Both the position numbers and the translations under genes were made by a program. A DNA stretch of 64,000 nt, from the NCBI GenBank assembly GCA_029891345.1, contig CM057009.1, positions 296,980,466 to 297,044,465 of the forward strand, in the 5' to 3' direction. Positions 23,340-33,503 of the stretch are shown here, one piece after another (within the stretch, counting starts at the first letter, position 1; each line of letters opens with the position of its first letter). The notes under the pieces are model-generated. The model was given only the letters and a program-made list of their open reading frames with translations, did not search any database and had not been told where the DNA came from. This DNA is from Dryococelus australis. Its lineage: Eukaryota; Arthropoda; Insecta; Phasmatodea; Phasmatidae.

Positions 23340-23354
23340 CTGCCCCTCCTTATG
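23340..23354 (-). other. polypurine tract
   Basis: On the minus strand AAGGAGGGGCAG lies immediately before the TGTTACG start of the 3' LTR. This is the expected place and composition of the plus-strand priming site for reverse transcription. Confidence 0.75.
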
Positions 23355-23389
23355 TCTATTCGTCTCATATAGACTCTCCAACATCTGGA

Positions 23390-23640
23390 ACTCCGTAGAG
23401 CGCCAGTCTGTCAATGTGTATAAATTTAGACCTTTCTTTCAAGGAGTCCCAGAGACAGATCTGGTAGGAAGTATCACTCACCCGCTTCAAAATTTGGTAA
23501 GGGCCTTCTCAACATCCTTGGCACTGAGATGTGTTACCCCGAAGGTGTTTCCTTTCATATGGTCACATTAGCCCTCCTTCCTTGAATGCATCGTCTGCTG
23601 CAGACGGACCACATCGAGTGTTCCTCTTGATGACACTAGA
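23390..23640 (-). pseudogene. integrase C-terminal tail (pol remnant)
   Basis: On the minus strand, EGPYQILKRVSDTSYQI is followed by a short linker and then SKFIHIDRLALYG. This is the typical end of Ty3/Gypsy integrase, a small fold that helps DNA binding and usually reads WEGPY...HVDRL. The Trp codon expected before EGPY is TGA here. Upstream, FKEGGLM, a stop, and ERKHLRGNTSQCQGC fit the preceding GDLVW...PKL region in degraded form. Only about 80 residues remain. It directly follows the gag-derived frame, which marks the junction of the large deletion. Not functional. Confidence 0.75.
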
Positions 23641-23724
23641 CACTGAAACATGCTCATATCTTACCCCCTGGCTGTGTTCCTTTTTCCGCAGATGCATATG
23701 TGCAGCTTCGTGTGTAAACTGGAC

Positions 23725-24263
23725 TTATCTCGTTTCTTCGCCTGCATTAAATGCGGGGTGACTTCTTACGCGGTCCGACTCCAGTATCATTGTTCTTCTT
23801 ACCACCATACGGTGATCTTTCTTCGTTCCCTCAGGTAGGATGTTGGCAGTTGTTTCGATGGGACTGTGATTTGGATAGGCATTACTGTGGCTGTCAGTTA
23901 CAATTGTTCGTGAAACTGTGCTATGACCGGTTCCTCGATGACTAGTCTCGGGTGGCACCCCTGGACACCAGGCTCGTAAATGTCCCTCCTTTCCACAGTT
24001 CCAGCATTCTCGACGACGCCGTCGACGAGGGACATGTGTCGCAGCCTCTACGGAGTTCAAAATTTCCTCTGCCACCATCTTAATTTCTCGGTCGCTCTCA
24101 CGTCTGAATGCCGGGTCCTGCAGTTTCTTTGCAGGCCCTGGATTCTCAAGTGTCCTATCTGGCCACACTCCCAACATTCCCGATGCTTAGGTGGGCAAAA
24201 ACTGGGTTTCATAGCACAGACTCTGGCATCAATGTCATTCATTGTGGTCTCCAACTTCCTCAA
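23725..24263 (-). pseudogene. gag nucleocapsid region with zinc-knuckle motifs, frameshifted
   Basis: Two overlapping minus-strand frames. The first (24263-24057) has CWECGQIGHLR, a CCHC knuckle whose fourth ligand is lost at a frame change. The second (24177-23725) has a basic run (PRRRRRRE) followed by CWNCGKEGHLRAWC, a complete CX2CX4HX4C knuckle. Known role: these knuckles bind element RNA for packaging into the virus-like particle. A frameshift separates the halves, and the second frame runs on to a stop at the deletion point before the integrase tail. Confidence 0.8.
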
Positions 24264-24347
24264 GACGCCCAGGATGCTATCTCCATCGTACTAATTGCAC
24301 AGGGTAGCTGCTTGTACGGTGTGCTGGAACGTCGGCTCCTGCTTCGT

Positions 24348-24863
24348 TCACTCTACCTCCAATGCTCGGGCCAGGGCATCCTGCATGCTGTGTAGTGATG
24401 CTAGACGTACAGATCGACGCACATCCGCATCAGTAATAGCAGCCATGAAAAAGTCGACTGCGATGACGTCGCGTGACTCCTCAGGGCATCCCTCTAGAGA
24501 CAGGTGTGTCAGCCTCACGATGTCCTGCCACAGCTCCCTCAGTGGATCCCCAGGTCGCTGGACGAGACTTTGCAGTTGGGTATGGTAGGCGTGTCGCTGG
24601 TATCGGTCGCTGAATCGCAACTCTAAGGCCGACACCAATGTGGAGTATTCCTGTCGATGTTGTTCTGGCAGGGACTGCAGTATGCTCAGTGCGGGTCGCC
24701 TCAGCACAGCCACCAGGTAGTACGCCCGTTGCTCGTCAGTCCGGCCATCCAGGGTGGCAACGATCTCGAACTGGTGCTGGTATTCGTGCCAAGGTGTCCG
24801 TCCATCGTAGGGGGCGGGCTTAATTGTGACACCTTTACCTACCCCTGGCTGAGGCATACCCAC
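24348..24863 (-). pseudogene. gag capsid region, retrotransposon Gag family
   Basis: A 171-residue frame. Near residues 17-30 it has PYDGRTPWHEYQHQFEIVAT, the usual YDG...W..F start of the Ty3/Gypsy capsid domain. It then has LVAVLRRPALSILQSLP, LVSALELRFSD and DPLRELWQDIVRLTHL, the order and hydrophobic pattern of the Retrotrans_gag family. The family protein assembles the particle that houses reverse transcription. The frame ends early at EVE and the knuckle region follows in another frame, so it is truncated. The start ATG is the first in the frame, near the primer binding site side; it was not tested. Confidence 0.85.
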
Positions 24864-25273
24864 ACTGCAGAATTACTGCGCCTCCCCTGTAATGGCTGCA
24901 CTGGTGGCGACCTCTTAACTTCTTCTCGCTACCCGCACTCGTCGGCTCGGTGGTGATCAATCTCGGCTCTTCTTCCGTCTCTGCATGCTATCTTCACTGC
25001 TGCTGCAAGAATTTCTGCCATTGCTTTTTGAGGGCGCTCACTGCCTGTCTCATTTCTTACTGAACACTGTCCACCCTTTCTTTCACACTTTTAATTGTCT
25101 TATTCACATATAATATATTATTATTTACTAATTCGCTAATACTCTCTATCCTTTGGTCCACATGTTCGGTCACGCTGTATATTTTCCTATTTATTTGTTC
25201 ACTTAGAATATCGATCAAAGAGCAGACTTTTTCTATGCCTGCCAACACTTTCTAGGCCTATTACTACAACTAT

Positions 25274-25585
25274 GGAGCAGTGGTGGCGCAGTGACTAGCG
25301 CGCTCGTCTCCCATCAAGGCGATCCGTGTTCGATCCCCAGCGGGTTCGCTCCCGGATTTTCGCATGTGGGAATCGTGCTGGGCGATGCCGCTTGCCGACG
25401 GGTTTTCTCGGGGTACTCCCGTTTTCCCCGTCCTTTCATTCCAGTGCTACTCCATCCTAGGGTATCATTTCATGTGATGTTCAGTGATGACGGGCACCTA
25501 CGGGTCCCGGCTGGAAAGCCCGTCACTCGGTGGGTGTCGCCTCGCTCTGGATCTACCCCACACACGCATTTATTATTATATTACA
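25274..25585 (+). mobile_element. second tRNA-derived SINE, different family
   Basis: Head: GGTGGCGCAGTGACTAGCGC (box A region) and TGTTCGATCCCCAGCGGG (box B). Body: TTTTCTCGGGGTACTCCCG and CCGTTTTCCCCGTCC, phrases seen in insect tRNA-derived SINEs. It ends in a TTATTATTATA-type AT tail. Flanks TATTACTACA and TATTACACCT may be a degraded duplication. It sits inside the LTR element, between gag and the 5' LTR. A long plus-strand open frame across it is a by-product. Confidence 0.8.
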
Positions 25586-25668
25586 CCTATAATCATAATT
25601 ACAAAATGATCATAGTAGTTAATATCCTACTTTAATAGTAATACATTTTTTCTTAAATATAATGCATC

Positions 25669-25688
25669 CATCCCACTTCTGAGACCAG
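25669..25688 (-). other. primer binding site, tRNA-Leu-like
   Basis: Directly next to the 5' LTR, on the minus strand, lies TGGTCTCAGAAGTGGGATG. Most animal tRNA-Leu 3' ends are ...ATCCCACTTCTGACACCA, which this complements with one mismatch. The tRNA identity is from memory. Confidence 0.65.
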
Positions 25689-26615
25689 TGTTACAATTTC
25701 TCTCAAAGCCAGTGGGCTAAACCAGGTTCATTAAGGGATGGAGGCAAGAATTAAATAAATGATTTAATTATGATTACCTAATTTTATTTACAATAACTAC
25801 AATAAAAACTTTCTGGGCCCAAATTCTCACCATAAATTGATATCACTTGCTGTTTACAATTAATGTATTATTTCGATACAATTTACAATTGTCTCAAAGA
25901 AATTAATGTAAATAAATGTTTAAAAATCAGGCCAAATTGACAGTTATTAAAAACCAATTTAATTATTTTATAAATTATATGCCCGTATTGAGAGTTCCAA
26001 TATTTACAATAAATTCCGCATTACATGTTCATTCATTTCACCTCAGTTCAGTCCAGGTTCCACCAGTTGGCAATGTTCTAAAGTTCTCCGAGCGCCATGC
26101 ACAGTAGCCTTCGCTCGTCAGATATCACGCCCCCTCGTCCATTCACACCACAAACAACTCTTCCGCCGTCGTCTCGTAATCTCCCGTCGTCGTCTGTCCT
26201 CTTTTCCCATATCCTTAGCCGCACTCGTCTTCGCTTGGATACCGCACTCAGCCAATTGGCGTCCACAGAAAGACTGCCGACAGTCCAGCTGTGACCTGTG
26301 TTTATAGGGTCGTAGGCCATTCCCCAGAAATTCCTCTAAATGCCGCGTTGCGCCGAGGGTCCTAGTACCCAGAACATTCTTGATCGTCCTCTGAGCTCAT
26401 CGGCTTCTCCAGCAGGGGGAGCAGGAAGGGCGGTGACGCCAGTTTGCTCACCTCTGTCAATTATTCCCTGGCTGCCTGGGGGGAGGGCGACGAGGCAGCG
26501 AGTGGGTCTGCCTGGGGAGATGGGAGGATCGAGGTTAGTGCCCCCCCCCCTCTCAAAACGAGTCGGACCGCGCATAAGGGGAACTCGCGGCTTGTGCGAG
26601 CTACAGCGCGTCACA
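25689..26615 (-). repeat. 5' LTR
   Basis: Begins TGTTACAATTTCTCTCAAAG and ends AGCGCGTCACA on the plus strand, aligned with 22409-23339 throughout. Because gag is on the minus strand this is the upstream LTR and would hold the promoter. No clear TATA position is assigned. Confidence 0.88.
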
Positions 26616-27149
26616 GTACATACACGCAATTTCTTCCCGGAAGAAGGAATAAACGTTCATAAAAAGTGACTACGTGTAGAGCGGGCAGTCACTCTACAGG
26701 AGCTGCTAATTGTGGCTTCTGCAGCCGGCGGATAGCTGGACTCTTTTGAAAGCCCTGCTTAGGATATACTTTTATTTCTCATTTTGTATCTTTACGTTAT
26801 ACGCATCATTAACGCTCCTATGGACCCGAACTGCAAGTGAGAAATTTTGAACAAATTAAGTACGTTGCTTGTATTTAAATAACTACTCTTGTGATGATAA
26901 AATAAAGAAAAAAAAAGAATAAATCCAGTGTCCATAAATTTAAACTAAACACTTTCAATACAATGTTTAAGACTGAATAACATTGAATTTAACATGCAGC
27001 TCGTTATGTAATCCTCGCGTTAACTCGGTTTTTTTTAATATAATCGTAGCTGTAGTAACGCTGACATCAAGAAAAGCTCGGCTTTGATAAATTGTAATGT
27101 AATATTACCAAATATGCTGTATCTGGGTCCTGGAAAATGCTAACGTGTG

Positions 27150-27150
<1 letters not shown>
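26616..27150. other. unassigned; small element A fragment near 26740
   Basis: CTCTTTTGAAAGCCCTGCTTA at about 26741-26761 matches the subterminal part of element A; the terminal bases and the other end are missing. Otherwise nothing was recognised. Confidence 0.4.

Positions 27151-27152
<2 letters not shown>

Positions 27153-27203
<51 letters not shown>
27153..27203. repeat. (TA)n microsatellite
   Basis: About 25 uninterrupted TA units. Confidence 0.95.
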
Positions 27204-27207
<4 letters not shown>

Positions 27208-27850
27208 ATGTGCATATGAGCAGTTGTTGTAGGATTTAAAACCTTACCATCTATGTGCAAAGAATCCCCTCATCTCTCACATAAATTGATGCCGCTTTGC
27301 ACCCTTAGATTTTCTTTATTTCAAGAGTATTCAATTCGTTAATTAGTGTATCAATAAATAAACACAAACAAAATTAAAACTTTATCATCTGTTGCAATCG
27401 TGTAATTATACAATATACAGCCCAGACGTAAGATATGAAGGATAATAATGAATATAGGAATAAAAAAAGCTGTTCCTTGAATCTGGTAGACTGATACTAT
27501 ATTACCATTACGTTACGCTGAAGTTGATTTCAGCTTATCACACAGAGACTTTAACTTTACGTTGCTGATAATTTAGTGCTAATACATTTCTGCGGTATCT
27601 ATAACCGAACATGATAATAACGCAAAGTTATCGTAACTCCATGTTAACTTCAGTGTGGAGCGGCCTTAAGCGGAATGGTGCACCAACGTCTTGTACTCAC
27701 CAACTGGTCGTCGCGAATAGTTTCCCAGAGTGCGTATCGAAATTATTGGCAGGTTGAGATCTAGTCTCGTACACTTGTTTACTCTTTTACATATTCACTG
27801 CCTTTATTGCATACCATTATATTACCTTTCGTCTTTTGTCAGAGAATAAT

Positions 27851-27890
27851 AAAGGTTAGCATGGACACCACCAAAATTTTTCGCAAGGGA
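27851..27890 (+). repeat. end fragment of the 325-2592 transposon family
   Basis: GGTTAGCATGGACACCACCA followed by AAATTTTTCGCAAGGGA matches the end block GGCTAACGTGGACACCCCCAAAATTT-type sequence at about 340-365. No partner end was found. Confidence 0.4.
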
Positions 27891-27935
27891 GGGACGAGGG
27901 GCATAGGAATCAGTGTCCTTCAGAGGCGTGCAAGA

Positions 27936-28873
27936 TGTACACTCTAAATCTGAATCAGTGAGAATTTCACTTTTTTAATCAGTCAAACATATCTGACTGA
28001 TTCAACAGCCACTTCAGTGAATTTAACTAATGTATCAGTGGAAAAATGCCAGATTTCCTTTACTTATTTATTCAGTGACATTTTCTACTGATTCATCTGT
28101 CATTTTTTTCACTGTTTATTAAGTGGTTTATTTTTGACAAAGGGATCAGTTAAACGGCGTGTTAAAATGGCCGTTAAACAACGTGTATCGTGAAATAACA
28201 ACAAATAAACTAATAAAACCAGTACAAAATTGTTTCTAAAATGTGTTTTACGTTTCAAAACGTCATTTATATGGTAAAAGGTACACACAGACATCCATTC
28301 TGTTTCCACGTCTTTCATTTCGTTTCCATGTAATCGTCACAGCGCTCTGTTTGAAGGTTTAAACTGCATGGAATGTGATCAAGAGTGTGCACTCATATAT
28401 ACTATTCGTTTTCACAATCCAAACGGTACCAATTAAACCAAAAACGAAAAGTAAGAGCATGTAATTTAAATCTTAACGATTTCGCGGCGAAACTATAAGA
28501 AAGGTGTTTTCCTCCCGGTACATAAAACTTAACGTTGGAAGCGCAGATGGTAAGATAACGGTCTAAAGTCGGAGGGTGAGCGAGTTTAATTCCCGACACC
28601 CGCGAGAGTTCTTTTACTTTTTTTAAATTACGGTAAATTGCGCAACATAAGAAGTAAACTATCCTAAATTGGTTTTTTTTTCACGCAATTTTTTTGGCTA
28701 CATTCAATAAAAACAATATTTAATTCGCCACTGTAGTCGACCGTCACTTATTCAATCAGTGAAACAATCAGTAGTTTTCCACTGATTCTAAGTGGAGCCA
28801 TTTTCACTGATTCGAGTAGTTGAATTTCACTGCGAATCAGTGGTTTCCTACTGATTCGAATTTAGAGTGCACA
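27936..28873. mobile_element. inverted-repeat element F with many subterminal CTGATTC repeats
   Basis: Left end GTACACTCTAAATCTGAAT; right end in reverse is GTGCACTCTAAATTCGAAT. At least twelve copies of the word ACTGATTC or GAATCAGT (some one base off) cluster within about 160 bp of the left end and 130 bp of the right end. Such arrays are typical transposase binding sites. There is no transposase inside; a SINE-like head lies at 28525-28605. Confidence 0.72.
28525..28605 (+). repeat. tRNA-like SINE head fragment inside F
   Basis: GCGCAGATGGTAAGATAACG (box A-like), AAGTCGGAGGGTGAGCGAG and TTTAATTCCCGACACC (decayed box B) follow the order of insect tRNA-derived SINE heads. Too decayed to be a working tRNA. 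Confidence 0.45.
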
Positions 28874-29807
28874 ACTGGGTTTAGCGCAAAATAAATGCAA
28901 CAAACATAAGCTACGTGTCATATCAGTGTACGCAAAATTACTTATATTGTAACGCATATTAAAATATCGAATCTCATGTTGAATTTAAGTAAGTGTCACA
29001 TGTGTGACGTTGCCACGTTATAGTAGTTCACGCTGGATTTACAATGCCACGACACGCTCGTCCCGACAGTCCGACACGACATCTCAGTCTGACCATTTCC
29101 GACACCAAAATATTTTTTCAGTGTTAACAATACCTCAAAGTTTCCATCCGATAGGCGTTCCGTGGCTTTCGGCAAGTCCTAGAATGACCAGTATACATTC
29201 TCTTTGGAATCAAAATAAATCGCATAACATTGTACACACTTTTGTTTTTAAAACAGTGTAAAGAAAGTATTTGTGGATTTTTGCGCAAAGTTAGTATTCC
29301 GTGATTGCTTATTTTCGTCAACAGCCACCAGAATGTACGTATCAGTAAAATATTTTTTAATTAAAACTTTACTACAGTTGGGAAATCCACATGAAATTTT
29401 GTTATTTTCTGTAAGGTTGTGTTTACGTTTTTCTCTGCTGCCTAGCGAGTCTGACACTGGCTGAGACGTAAACCTATCGGGTTATTGTAACTCCAGCATA
29501 CGGTTGAGTTTGTTGTAAATAAGTAACAATGCCAGGTCAGTAGTATTGAACAGACAGCCTAAAATCTTCATAAATAGAATTCCATAATTTTGTATAGAAG
29601 TTATCATTTTTAATTTCACACCTATATCTCATCACTTGACTAACAGTGTTTTGATATTACCTATAAAATGGAGGTTATTTATTGACTCTTTAGCATACAA
29701 CATTCCATATTTATTATTCCTTGAGATTGATTTCTTGACTAATTGATTAAACAGCAGAAAGATAACAATGATGTAACATAAATTTATTTTTCAGTCTTTG
29801 CTGCCTC
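28874..29807. other. unassigned AT-rich region
   Basis: Short overlapping frames on both strands at 29004-29457 show no recognisable domains. No repeat ends seen. Confidence 0.4.
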
Positions 29808-30825
29808 TTGTTAGATAATCACATGTATTTGTTGCGTTCTGCCAGAGTCGGGGCAATGGTGGCGAGAACAGGAGCAGAGTTTTATGCTGAGAGTGATGCA
29901 GCGGGACCAGATGGTGATGATATGCTGAAGATCAGTGAAGATAACGAGGTATTCTGTGATAATGTTTTACTACAAGATAAAGATGCAAGCCATCAGGATG
30001 TGTACCATAGGTCTAACGACCTAATACAGCCAAAACAATCAACATAAATGTATGAAAGCTCTGAACACGATACAAATATACAAGTGACAAGCACAAATTA
30101 CAAATGGAGACCCACATATCGCTTGAAAAGGTACAACCATCCCTATAATTTAGCACTTCCTTTGAAACAACCAACGCTGAATCATTGCCTTCAACAGATA
30201 GTGAAACATAAAATACGACTGTAGATTGTCGTGCATTTCTGCCATCTTCACGTGAATTACTTGTATTCTATTCGAGAATGGCAATTCATAGCATGTCAAA
30301 AATTACATATAAATCTGTTAGTTCTTCAGAATCATATGAAATTTATCCTCCGGTTGTTCAGATTCCAACCGCACGAGCAGAATTAGAAAATAACCGTAAT
30401 AGTGACAAATGTTCGACATTGTTTTCAACACAAATGGCATCTTCTTCAATAACCAAACAATATTCCATGCCTTCAACGAATGCATTATCTTCAAAATCCG
30501 TATATGCAGCATCTTCAAAACAAAGCAAAATTTAAAATATTATCCTACAAGAAATTAATCTGTAAAGTTTCAGAAACAACAGTACAGTTGGGCATCAAAT
30601 GAATTCGTGCATGAAGTATCAACTGACCAGGATCTTTTCACCACTCCACAAATTCTTTTATCTCATCTGAGCTATTTTAAAATGTTTTTCAGTGATGCTA
30701 TCTTAAATTCGAGTGTGGAAAACAAAAACCTTTATTGGACACAAATTAGTGGTGAATGTATAGGCACGAACTTCAACTTAGATTCCAGCCTACACAAATT
30801 ACTGATGCAACACACTACGCTGTGA
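29808..30825 (+). pseudogene. unrecognised decayed reading frame(s)
   Basis: Frame 29808-30047 (79 residues, Asp- and Asn-rich, KISEDNEVFCDNVLLQDKD) continues after one TAA in the same frame to about 30225. Frame 30278-30535 (85 residues, Ser-rich) and frame 30607-30825 (72 residues) follow in other frames. A polypyrimidine stretch plus CAG (ttatttttcag) lies just before the first, resembling a splice acceptor. I recognise no domain. It could be a broken gene or retroposed copy, but chance frames are possible. No function is proposed. Confidence 0.25.
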
Positions 30826-31342
30826 ACAAATTGCAAGAGTAATGCCCTTGAAACGTTACCAAAATAATTCGTCGGTGCCTCCATTTTGTAAACAATTTAC
30901 ATATACGTGGTGATCTTTATTTGAAAATTATGTCACTTTTGGAGATGGTAAGAAATATCGTCTTGCCATCGAAAATGACAAAAGGAATTCAGTAGACGTA
31001 ATGATTTCATAAGACGTCAGTATTGTTACATTTTGTCTCTTACAGTCAGTGGGCTGGACCAAGTTCGTTACTGGATGGAGGTCTTAATTAAATAAATGAG
31101 TAAATTATAATTTCCTAATTTTATTTACAATAACTACAAACAAAATTCTCTCGGCCCAAATTCTCACAATAAATTTATATAACTTGTTGTTTACAATTAA
31201 TGACTTCAATCAATACAATTTATAATTACCTGAAAGAAATCGAAGAAATTATATAATTAAAAATCAGTCCCAATAGACAGTCTATCAAAGCCTATTCAAT
31301 TATTTTCCAAGTTATAAGTCCATATTTGACAGTTATAATATT

Positions 31343-33503
31343 GGGTCATTCTCTGGAAAAAGGTACATCAAAAGAAAAAAAATTGCAAATATTCAAAAAA
31401 AGAATCAAATAAGTACTCACCTATCATTTATTAAAGCAACTAAACTATTCTATTTCTATACCCTATTTCTAGGGTCACAATATAATGTTCTAAGAACTTC
31501 AGATGGTGTTTTCTCATCAACCATGTTCAGAGTATTCATCTTTCTTACTAAGAGGAGCATGTTTTCGTGTTTTGCATAAGCATGTCTCTCTGTCAGAAAC
31601 CTTCGGAAACACAACCCAAAAAGGTCGAAGTCGGCAAAATGTCCGATAGCTCAAATTTTGATATTCGGGACATTCTGCTTTCAACATCTTGTGCAGGTTC
31701 TGAAGTGTGTCATTTAAAAAACGCTTTTGCTTTTTCAGATTGTTTCTTGTTATGGTTTCTTTCTTTCCTGAGCACAAGCGACTTGATTTATTTGTCTCTA
31801 AAAATTTAGTTGCATCAGATATTGCCTTTTCCAAGATAAATCTTCCTTTTAAAACTGTCTTTTGAGTTTGACCATCACGAAACATTTTTTGACGTAAGTG
31901 TAGTCAAATAGTTGAAGTAACGATACTTTCGAACTATTTTTCCACTTAGAACTCTTACCATAGCCTCTTCACTTTTGGTGACTTTTTTCTTAAAGTTGTA
32001 CTGTATTTGTTTGCTGATAACATTTCCAAACTACACTTTTTGTATACTTCAATTTCACTATTTTAATCTCTACTTTCCAGGAGTCTGCGAACCTTCTTTC
32101 TCGGGGTTTCATCTTCAATTTGCTTCCTTTTCTTTAACCTACTTAATCTTTTCTTGTACTTTTCTAGCCTTGTTTTGGTTTTTCTATTTTCCTCTTCCAG
32201 TGCCTTTATCTTTTCTTGTAGCTTGTAGAGATGTCGTCTAACCATCCTCCTTCCGCTTTCAGTTCCACTCTTATGCTTTTCTTCTTTCTCACGATTGCTC
32301 GTAATTCCTGTGGAATGGTGAGGTACATTCTTCGGTTTTTTGCTCCATATTTTGCTGGTGTTTTTTCTGTTTCTGATATATTTTTCCTTTATCTTTCCAC
32401 ATTTTTCTTGCTTATCTTTTTTCACGGCCACTCATTGTTTAAATAGTTTTGATTTTTCCAGATGCTGTCCTCTGGTGATAACGTTCTCTCTCTTTACTCT
32501 TAGCTTCTTCATGCAGAATAGGGTTTCATGTAACTTCTGTCTCGATCTTCTCATGCTAAGTTTTTCTGTCCTCTTCTTCATTGAATTTGAGTATCTGATT
32601 GGTTCTTTTTTTATTTTTTGAGGGAGTCATCTTGAAAATAAATAAATAACAGCAGTAGTATTAATTAGTATGGCAGCATTCCAACCAAACATTTATGTGC
32701 ATATGTATATACATGTATCCTCTGTGGTCAGTAAGTGTCCATGTATCCCCTCCGTGGACCAACTTAGTCCACCAAGGATACAAAAATAAGGTTTTTTATT
32801 TTTTATTGCGTTAGTTTTTGAGGTTGGGAAACTGTACAACACAAATGTTTAACATGCACCAAAATGTACATGCACAATGAATTAACAACAATAAATCAGT
32901 GTTTCATACCTTGTTTACGATGACCACGGAGTATATAAAATGAACTTTGCGAAATACAAATTTATAACTGAGTTATAAACATCACAACACAACATAGATT
33001 TGCGAACAGCAACATACACTGCTGAAGAAGATGGCTTCCTTTTCCTTCAATTCCACGGGGAATACCAACTGCTGCTGCACTATATACTCATTTTATTGTA
33101 CTTTTTCTTTGCCCGTGGAGAAAATCCTGTATACCAGGGACAAAGTTGTAAAAAATTATTTCTCTGTTAATTTTGCACAATGAAAGACGTATATCATATC
33201 TATGAGTATACAGTGTTTCTAATAATTACTTTACTGTAACAAGTATAAAAAATTTAAGAATGGAAGAGCAACAATAATCTGTGGTCTACAAATAATGCTT
33301 AGTGACGTCCATGGAGGGGACTTTAGATATATTGCAGGCTAAGTATACATGAGTTATAAATAATTATCAGAAAAATATTTTACGATAGTAGATTGGTTTA
33401 AAAATTTACCATATTGTAAATTTGAAAAATAGTACTTTTCCACAAAATGTTTGGTTTTATTTAAATGGTGACAACAAATGATACCTTTGTCAGAGAATGG
33501 CCC
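31343..33503 (-). mobile_element. DNA transposon with GGGYCATTCTCTG ends, inserted in the solo LTR
   Basis: Left end GGGTCATTCTCTGGAAAAAG; right end in reverse is GGGCCATTCTCTGACAAAGG. By comparing with the unbroken LTRs, the insertion repeats ATT on both sides (apparent 3-bp duplication). Length is 2161 bp. A minus-strand protein remnant occupies 31517-32431. The superfamily is not assigned. Confidence 0.8.
31517..32431 (-). pseudogene. transposon-encoded protein relic with RPFWVV...RETCLCK motif
   Basis: First frame (32431-32063, 122 residues): very Lys/Glu-rich, with a likely coiled coil in LYKLQEKIKALEEENRKTKT. Second frame (31885-31517, 122 residues): LETNKSSRLCSGKKETITRN, KQKRFLNDTLQNLHKML, then YRTFCRLRPFWVVFPKVSDR and ETCLCKTRKHAPL. 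I recall the pattern LRPFWVV...DRETCLCK.H from uncharacterised, transposon-like proteins in aphids, Hydra and other animals, where a much longer C-terminal part follows. Here it stops 170 bp from the transposon end, so the C-terminal part is deleted. The two frames are offset. The terminal repeats suggest this was the element's own protein; catalytic role unknown. Confidence 0.6.

Larger units (their letters stand above)
22409..26615 (-). mobile_element. Ty3/Gypsy-type LTR retrotransposon, pol deleted
   Basis: Two ~930-bp LTRs flank a 2.35-kb interior read on the minus strand: primer binding site, decayed gag, a short tail of integrase, polypurine tract. Family-typical elements are about 5-7 kb inside the LTRs, so protease, reverse transcriptase, RNase H and most of integrase have been lost by an internal deletion. 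Flanking bases GCAC (left) and GTAC (right) are a plausible 4-bp duplication with one change. A SINE later inserted at 25274-25585. The LTRs differ at many positions, so insertion is old. A solo LTR of this family is at 31024-34034. Confidence 0.88.

Noticed and set aside
25291-25635. 114-residue plus-strand open frame
   Set aside because: It crosses the SINE at 25274-25585 and has no domain.
26340-26669. 97-109-residue frames on both strands
   Set aside because: They lie in the GC-rich end of the 5' LTR and reflect its composition.
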